Part shown: piece after piece, positions 1 to 6,282 of the stretch
How positions within the stretch are numbered: position 1 is the first letter of the stretch
Layout: every line of letters begins with the position of its first letter
NCBI GenBank assembly: GCA_021784715.1
Contig: JAJYHP010000156.1
Span: 1-6,282, forward strand
From: a bacterium
GTDB lineage: Bacteria > Eremiobacterota > Eremiobacteria > Baltobacterales > Baltobacteraceae
Direction of reading: 5' to 3'
Length of the DNA: 6,282 nucleotides
Made by a program: the position numbers and the translations under genes
Notes under the pieces: generated by a model
Told to the model about the DNA's origin: nothing
The model's input: the letters and a program-made list of their open reading frames with translations, nothing else
The model's database searches: none

Positions 1-1098
1 GTCGATGCATTCCACGATAAGCTCGTCGATTGCAAAGTCTGCAAACACCGCTTTCGGTTCGATCACCTGAAGGACCCGAATCAGTGCCCCGATTGCGGTA
101 GCAAAGCGAGTTTTACCGAGCCGCGGAATTTCAATCTGATGATGCGTACGCAGATCGGGCCGATGGAAGATAGCGCCTCGGTCGCCTATCTCCGTCCCGA
201 GACGGCGCAAGGCATCTTCGTGAACTTCAAAAACGTCTTTCAGAGCGCGCGAAAGAAGCCGCCGTTCGGCATCGCGCAGATCGGAAAATCTTTTCGCAAC
301 GAAATTACGCCGGGGAATTTTACCTTTCGCGTTCGTGAATTCGAACAGGCGGAACTGGAGTATTTCGTTCCCGATGACGGCCGCGATATGGACGTCTTTC
401 AGGAGTGGGTCGCTCGTCGCAAGGCGTGGTATGCGAGCTACGGTATCGCCGAGGAACGGCTCCGATTCTACGAACTCACCCCGCAGGAGCGTCCGCATTA
501 CGCGAAGGCAGGCGTCGACGTCGAATATCTCTTCCCATGGGGATGGGGCGAGCTCGAATCGATCGCCCATCGCGGCACCTACGACCTCGAAGCGCACATG
601 TCGCTCTCCGGGAAAGATCTTCGCTTCTTCGATGAAGTGTCGAAACAACATTATACCCCATTACTGATCGAGAGCTCGGCGGGGATGGATCGCACGACGC
701 TGACCTTCCTCGTCGATGCATACGAAAAGCAAACGGTGACCGGTGCCGATGGCAAGAGCAGCGAACGTATCGTCCTGCACTTCCATCCCCGGATCGCGCC
801 GGTACAGGCAGCGGTGTTCTCGCTCGCCCGGAACAAACCCGAACTCGTCGAGGGTGCGAAGCGCGTCGAAGCGGCATTGCGCCCGCATTTTCGGACGCAG
901 TACGACGAAGGGAATATCGGCCAACTCTATCGCCGTCAGGATGAAATCGGTACGCCGTATTGCTTGGTGTTCGATTACGATTCGCTCGCGGATGGGAAAG
1001 TAACCGTTCGCGATCGCGACGCGATGACGCAAGAGCGCGTGGCGGTCGACGGACTCGCCGGTTATCTGAACGCCGCGATCTCCGGAGCGACCCGGTAA
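1..1098 (+). CDS. glyS: Glycyl-tRNA synthetase, single-chain alpha2 type (5'-truncated by window)
   Basis: This class II aminoacyl-tRNA synthetase charges tRNA-Gly with glycine in the cytoplasm. The frame is open from base 1, so the start and roughly the first 90-100 residues of a usual ~460-residue protein lie outside; 365 residues are visible. Fragment residues 11-32 carry a zinc-ribbon-like pair, C11-x2-C14 and C29-x2-C32, followed by the family's EPRNFNLM segment. Class II motif 2 is at about residues 98-111 (FRNEITPGNFTFRVRE). The conserved ELESIAHRGTYDLEAH segment comes next, then motif 3 GMDR with R231. From about residue 256 to the end is the HGTP anticodon-binding domain, with PRIAPVQAAVF, IGQLYRRQDEIGTPYC and VTVRDRD. 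These features mark the single-chain type, not the separate alpha/beta GlyQ-GlyS enzyme. The stop codon lies one base before ppdK, suggesting co-transcription. The identification is very secure; the internal ATG at 139 is not the start, because homologous sequence continues upstream of it. Confidence 0.97.
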   Translation, partial: VDAFHDKLVDCKVCKHRFRFDHLKDPNQCPDCGSKASFTEPRNFNLMMRTQIGPMEDSASVAYLRPETAQGIFVNFKNVFQSARKKPPFGIAQIGKSFRNEITPGNFTFRVREFEQAELEYFVPDDGRDMDVFQEWVARRKAWYASYGIAEERLRFYELTPQERPHYAKAGVDVEYLFPWGWGELESIAHRGTYDLEAHMSLSGKDLRFFDEVSKQHYTPLLIESSAGMDRTTLTFLVDAYEKQTVTGADGKSSERIVLHFHPRIAPVQAAVFSLARNKPELVEGAKRVEAALRPHFRTQYDEGNIGQLYRRQDEIGTPYCLVFDYDSLADGKVTVRDRDAMTQERVAVDGLAGYLNAAISGATR

Positions 1099-1099
1099 G

Positions 1100-3748
<2,649 letters not shown>

Positions 3749-3802
3749 ACCAGCAACGTTCGGGCTATAGCGCTGCGATACGCTCCCCTCTGAATCTTTT
3801 TT

Positions 3803-3810
3803 AGGAGAGG
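3803..3810 (+). promoter_or_regulatory. Strong Shine-Dalgarno site for the coiled-coil gene
   Basis: The purine run AGGAGAGG ends 9 bases before the ATG at 3820. It is the clearest ribosome binding site in the window and supports that start over the in-frame ATG at 3829. A T-run (3797-3802) precedes it. The 71-bp gap from ppdK (3749-3819) otherwise shows only an 8-base palindrome, GCTATAGC (3764-3771). I see no convincing promoter or terminator, so the gene may be read through from ppdK or use a promoter I cannot recognise. Confidence 0.8.
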
Positions 3811-3819
3811 ACCGATACT

Positions 3820-4332
3820 ATGAGTAGCATGCTAGATACGCTCGCGATCTCCAAGCGGCTCCAGAAGGCCGGCGATAGCCTCGAACATGCCGAAGCGGTC
3901 GCCGAGGTTTTCGGCATGGTCTTTCAGGAGAACGTCGTAACGAAGTCCGACCTTCGCGACGCGTGTGAAAAGCTCGACAAGAAGATCGATGCGGTCGGCG
4001 CGACGCTCGACAAGAAGATCGATGCGGTCGGCGCGACGCTCGATAAGAAGATCGATACGGTCGCCGCGACGCTCGATAAGAAAATAGAGATGGTCGCCGC
4101 GACGCTCGATAAGAAAATCGAGATGGTCGCAGCGACGCTCGGCGGGGAAATCGGAGCTCTCGACGGCAGAATGCAAGGTCTCGACGGTCGACTTCTAGCC
4201 CTCGAGCAGCGTGGCGAGGCGCTTGCCGCGCGCTACGAAAGCCGGCTCTCGCGGGCAGTGCTAACGCTCTTCGTCGGGCTTACGGGTGTCATTTCGCTCG
4301 CGACTTCGCTACTCATGACGCATATAAAATAG
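3820..4332 (+). CDS. DUF1640 / CCDC90-like membrane-anchored coiled-coil protein with hendecad repeats
   Basis: This 170-residue protein has no known biochemical role. Its head (residues 1-50) reads DTLAISKRLQKAGDSLEHAEAVAEVFG, then VTKSDL, resembling the start of bacterial DUF1640 proteins, which relate to the CCDC90/MCUR1 group with a head-neck-stalk-anchor build. Residues 52-106 are five consecutive 11-residue units of the form LDKKIxxVxAT. Two degenerate units follow (107-117 and 118-128) and then a charged helix (129-145). Residues 146-167 form one hydrophobic segment (AVLTLFVGLTGVISLATSLL) ending in a short THIK tail, so the protein is probably a C-terminally anchored membrane protein with its coiled coil in the cytoplasm. 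There is no signal peptide. By analogy it is likely a homo-oligomer, perhaps a trimer, though this is inferred. It has its own strong ribosome site and sits 71 bp after ppdK. Family assignment comes from pattern memory and is moderately sure; the coding call is very sure. Confidence 0.85.
   Translation: MSSMLDTLAISKRLQKAGDSLEHAEAVAEVFGMVFQENVVTKSDLRDACEKLDKKIDAVGATLDKKIDAVGATLDKKIDTVAATLDKKIEMVAATLDKKIEMVAATLGGEIGALDGRMQGLDGRLLALEQRGEALAARYESRLSRAVLTLFVGLTGVISLATSLLMTHIK
3973..4137 (+). repeat. Five tandem 33-bp in-frame repeats encoding hendecads
   Basis: Units lie at 3973-4005, 4006-4038, 4039-4071, 4072-4104 and 4105-4137. Units 1 and 2 are identical over all 33 bases. Unit 3 differs from them at three positions. 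Units 4 and 5 differ from each other at two positions, ATA/ATC and GCC/GCA, both synonymous. Each unit encodes LDKK-I-(D/E)-xx-V-x-A-T. A sixth, diverged unit (LGGEIGALDGR) follows at 4138-4170. The near-identity, including at third codon positions, points to recent unit duplication. The pattern is not a CRISPR array because there are no spacers. Confidence 0.95.
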
Positions 4333-4358
4333 CGAATCGCGACTTGCGGCTCAGAACA

Positions 4359-5576
4359 CTAGTGCCGAGCGGCGGCAAGGGTCGCCCGGCAGATCGCGCG
4401 CGCCTCGTCGATGCTGCCGTGGGAGCGGGCGACGAAGAGCTTGCGCCAATAGACGCGCCCCGAGAGCTTCCCGATGAGATCGGAGGCTTCGCGCGCATCG
4501 ACGATCCCAGCCGCTCCGGTAACCCATACGGTTCGTGCGTTGACGTCGTCGAGCTCCAGCGGTAGCCGATGAAGGAGCTGCGACTGTGAATCGGCCCAGA
4601 CCCCCGCGTCGCCGAAACGCTCGCGCAGCGCGGCCTCGCAAGCTTCGAAAGCTCGCAGATCGTGTTCGGCATTAAATTCAGCGGCGAGCCCGTAGAGGCG
4701 CGTGCGCTCGCGTAGCGCCGTCGCCGCAACGCTGTTGCGGTCGTTGAGTTCGTTGAGCACGCGGAAATCGTCCCAGCGTAAAAACTCATCGATCGGGTCG
4801 AGCGATCGAGGATCGGGCCATAACTCGTGGAGTACGTCTTGGAGGATGCGTTCGAAGAGCCTCGTCGTATGGTGAAAGTAGACCGACGCGAACATCATAT
4901 AGCGCGCCAGTACGAACGATTCCAACGCGACCACACCGCGGCCGTCGATACCGAGAACGAGTTCGCCGTTGCGGTCGATCAGTCGCAACGATGCGAGCAG
5001 TTGCTCGGCGTCATAGCGGCCGTTCACCACACCGGTGAAATAGGAGTCGCGCTGTAAATAATCCATGCGATCGGCATCGAGGTTCGGGCCGCTGACGAGT
5101 TCGCGCAACGCCGGATAGCGAGCGTTGCCGGAGCCGAGAATGAGGCCGAGTACCTCGTCGGGGTCGACGTCGAGCCCCTCGATCCGCGCGCGCATCGTGG
5201 GCTGCGCGAGCAACGCCGCGGTCCGTGCTTCGTGCCGCATCCCGAGCACTGCTTCGCAGGCGTGGCTGAACGGCCCGTGGCCGATGTCGTGTAAGAGAAG
5301 CGCGACGCGCAGCAGGCGTCGTTGCGCGGCGATCTCACGATCGTCGGGGAAGAGCGCGCGGTCGTGTTCGACGATCGCGTCGAACGCGCGCGTCCCGATC
5401 GCCATCGCGCCCAGCGCGTGCGTAAAACGCGAATGTTCGGCGGAGGGGAAGGCGAGGTATGCCAGCCCGAGTTGACGCAGCCGACGCATGCGCTGCATGA
5501 CCGGGAGATCGAGCAGCGCCGCCTCTCCCGGGGCAAGCTCGATGAAGCGATGGATCGGGTCGAAAATGCGCTTCAC
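4359..5576 (-). CDS. HD-domain phosphohydrolase (COG1078-type, putative dNTP triphosphohydrolase)
   Basis: This is a 405-residue protein of the HD superfamily, in the branch of the Firmicutes YdhJ/YwfO-type proteins and SAMHD1-like enzymes, some of which cleave dNTPs to nucleoside plus triphosphate. The start VKRIFDPIHRFIEL matches the family's typical first residues. The metal-binding signature is visible: H53 in SRFTHALG, H96-D97 in LLLHDIGHGPFSHACE, and the later aspartate in NLDADRMDYLQRDSYFTGV (D167 or D169). A helical C-terminal half follows, with YMMFASVYFHHTTRLFE at about 226-242. I chose the GTG at 5574-5576 because homology begins there. The frame stays open upstream to 5993, but that part is antisense to dnaG and unlike the family. 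A GAGGGAG run (5592-5598 on the minus strand) lies 15 bases upstream, somewhat far for a ribosome site. The gene converges on the coiled-coil gene and diverges from dnaG. The substrate cannot be told from sequence alone. Confidence 0.92.
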   Translation of the reverse strand: MKRIFDPIHRFIELAPGEAALLDLPVMQRMRRLRQLGLAYLAFPSAEHSRFTHALGAMAIGTRAFDAIVEHDRALFPDDREIAAQRRLLRVALLLHDIGHGPFSHACEAVLGMRHEARTAALLAQPTMRARIEGLDVDPDEVLGLILGSGNARYPALRELVSGPNLDADRMDYLQRDSYFTGVVNGRYDAEQLLASLRLIDRNGELVLGIDGRGVVALESFVLARYMMFASVYFHHTTRLFERILQDVLHELWPDPRSLDPIDEFLRWDDFRVLNELNDRNSVAATALRERTRLYGLAAEFNAEHDLRAFEACEAALRERFGDAGVWADSQSQLLHRLPLELDDVNARTVWVTGAAGIVDAREASDLIGKLSGRVYWRKLFVARSHGSIDEARAICRATLAAARH

Positions 5577-5621
5577 CCGGCGTAGGCTTCGCTCCCTCGC
5601 AAACGGAAACCCCGTGGGGCA
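5577..5621. promoter_or_regulatory. Short divergent intergenic region between the HD gene and dnaG
   Basis: Only 45 bases separate the two divergent GTG starts. They contain the minus-strand purine run that may serve the HD gene (5592-5598) and the CCCCGTGGGG inverted repeat at 5610-5619. No -10 or -35 pair is recognisable in either direction. At least one promoter must therefore lie inside the opposite gene's coding region, or the transcripts have very short leaders. The functional call is inferred from gene arrangement only. Confidence 0.4.
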
Positions 5622-6282
5622 GTGGCTTTCGACCGTTCTTCGCTGCGCGAGGTGCTCGCGCGCACCGATCTCGTTGCCTTTATCGGCCAGTACGTTCCCT
5701 TGAAAAAACGCGGGAATGACTTCGTCGGGCTCTGCCCATTTCACGGGGAGAAAACGCCGTCGTTTCACGTTCATCCCGATCGCGGCTTCTACAAATGTTT
5801 CGGCTGCGGGAAGGGCGGCGACGCGATCTCCTTCCTCATGGAGCGAGAGAATCTCCCGTTCCCCGAAGCCGCGCGCATGCTCGCGGTGCGGGCGGGAGTC
5901 GAACTCGAGCCCGAGCGCCCCGACCAAGCGCGCGCGCGGAGCGAAAAGGAGCGCATCTATGAAATCAATGCAGTTGCAGCAGCGTACTTCCAACGCACGC
6001 TTGCCTCGCCGGAGGGCTCGCGCGGCAGCGAATACGCGCGAGGGCGCGGGCTCGACGATGAAACGATCGCGCGCTTCGCAATCGGCTACGCTCCCGACCG
6101 CTGGGATGGGCTCGTCGCCGAATTAACGAGTCGCGGGCTCGACCTCGCGCTCGCAGAGCGCGCGGGGCTCGTACGAACGGGGCAACGCGGGTTTTACGAT
6201 TTTTATCGCGACCGCTTGATGGTGCCGACGCGGAACACGACCGGCGAGATCGTCGCCTTCGGCGGACGTAGCGTCGGAGATG
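5622..6282 (+). CDS. dnaG: DNA primase DnaG (3'-truncated by window)
   Basis: DnaG synthesises RNA primers for chromosome replication with the DnaB helicase. The first 220 residues are visible. The CHC2 zinc domain has C38-x2-H41-x17-C59-x2-C62 within GLCPFHGEKTPSFHVHPDRGFYKCFGCGKGGDAI. The start of the catalytic core follows, with YRDRLMVPTRNTTGEIVAFGGR (residues 195-216), the conserved basic stretch before the TOPRIM fold. The TOPRIM acidic residues and the helicase-binding domain lie beyond the window. The GTG start at 5622 is chosen because an in-frame TAG lies at 5583-5585, no ATG, GTG or TTG occurs between them, and 13 residues then precede ARTDLV, close to other DnaG proteins. No good Shine-Dalgarno is seen; a short CCCCGTGGGG inverted repeat (5610-5619) sits just before the start. 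In Firmicutes and Actinobacteria dnaG is followed by or close to rpoD, which may lie just outside. Confidence 0.96.
   Translation, partial: MAFDRSSLREVLARTDLVAFIGQYVPLKKRGNDFVGLCPFHGEKTPSFHVHPDRGFYKCFGCGKGGDAISFLMERENLPFPEAARMLAVRAGVELEPERPDQARARSEKERIYEINAVAAAYFQRTLASPEGSRGSEYARGRGLDDETIARFAIGYAPDRWDGLVAELTSRGLDLALAERAGLVRTGQRGFYDFYRDRLMVPTRNTTGEIVAFGGRSVGD

Noticed and set aside
3749..3819. Possible ppdK terminator or promoter (GCTATAGC palindrome, AGCG/CGCT and CCTCT/AGAGG short stems, six-T run)
   Set aside because: Stems are only 4-5 bp with long loops, the T-run does not follow a GC-rich hairpin, and no -10/-35 pair has good spacing.
3973..4137. Possible CRISPR or integration repeat array
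   Set aside because: Units abut directly with no spacers, keep codon frame and encode a regular coiled coil.
3832..4176. A 114-codon minus-strand frame with repeated LIERRGD-like units
   Set aside because: It is the antisense image of the 33-bp repeats. The plus-strand gene has a strong ribosome site, family resemblance and a membrane anchor, so the minus frame is a shadow.
4333..4358. Bidirectional terminator between the convergent coiled-coil and HD genes
   Set aside because: The 26-bp gap holds no hairpin with a T-run in either direction; termination may be Rho-dependent or lie inside the genes.
5660..5720. Minus-strand TTCAAG / TAAAGG pair inside dnaG as a promoter for the HD gene
   Set aside because: The match to consensus is poor, the distance to the start is about 100 bases, and such matches occur by chance.
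5577..5993. N-terminal extension of the HD phosphohydrolase frame (139 extra codons)
   Set aside because: The extension is antisense to the conserved zinc domain of dnaG, and family homology begins exactly at the GTG at 5576, so it is an open-frame accident.

Overview
The window is GC-rich and densely coding. It looks like a chromosomal housekeeping segment from a bacterium, not a mobile or defence island. Four genes are recognisable core or widespread families: a single-chain (alpha2-type) glycyl-tRNA synthetase, pyruvate phosphate dikinase, an HD-domain phosphohydrolase and DNA primase DnaG. The grouping glyS / (ppdK) / HD phosphohydrolase / dnaG recalls the glyS-ppdK-dgt-dnaG-rpoD neighbourhood of Firmicutes and the glyS-dgt-dnaG order of Actinobacteria. 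I infer a high-GC bacterium of the Terrabacteria side, for example Candidatus Eremiobacterota, Actinobacteria or Chloroflexi. No 16S or other decisive marker is present, so this placement is tentative.

Layout. Positions 1-1098 (+) hold the 3' four-fifths of glyS; its start lies off the window. ppdK (1100-3748, +) follows after a single base, so the two are almost certainly co-transcribed. A 71-bp gap with a strong ribosome binding site leads to a small gene (3820-4332, +). It encodes a membrane-anchored coiled-coil protein of the DUF1640 / CCDC90-like type, whose stalk is built from five near-identical 33-bp (11-residue) tandem repeats. It converges, across 26 bp, on an HD-domain phosphohydrolase gene on the minus strand (4359-5576). 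That gene diverges, across 45 bp, from dnaG (5622 to the window end, +), which is cut by the window edge. Both divergent genes appear to start with GTG.

Functionally, glyS serves translation, ppdK interconverts pyruvate and phosphoenolpyruvate, the HD protein probably hydrolyses nucleotides (possibly dNTPs), and dnaG makes replication primers. The small coiled-coil protein has no known biochemical role. It is the least ordinary item here because of its perfect hendecad repeats. I found no CRISPR array, transposase, tRNA, rRNA, phage gene or convincing new multi-gene system. No gap between genes exceeds 71 bp.
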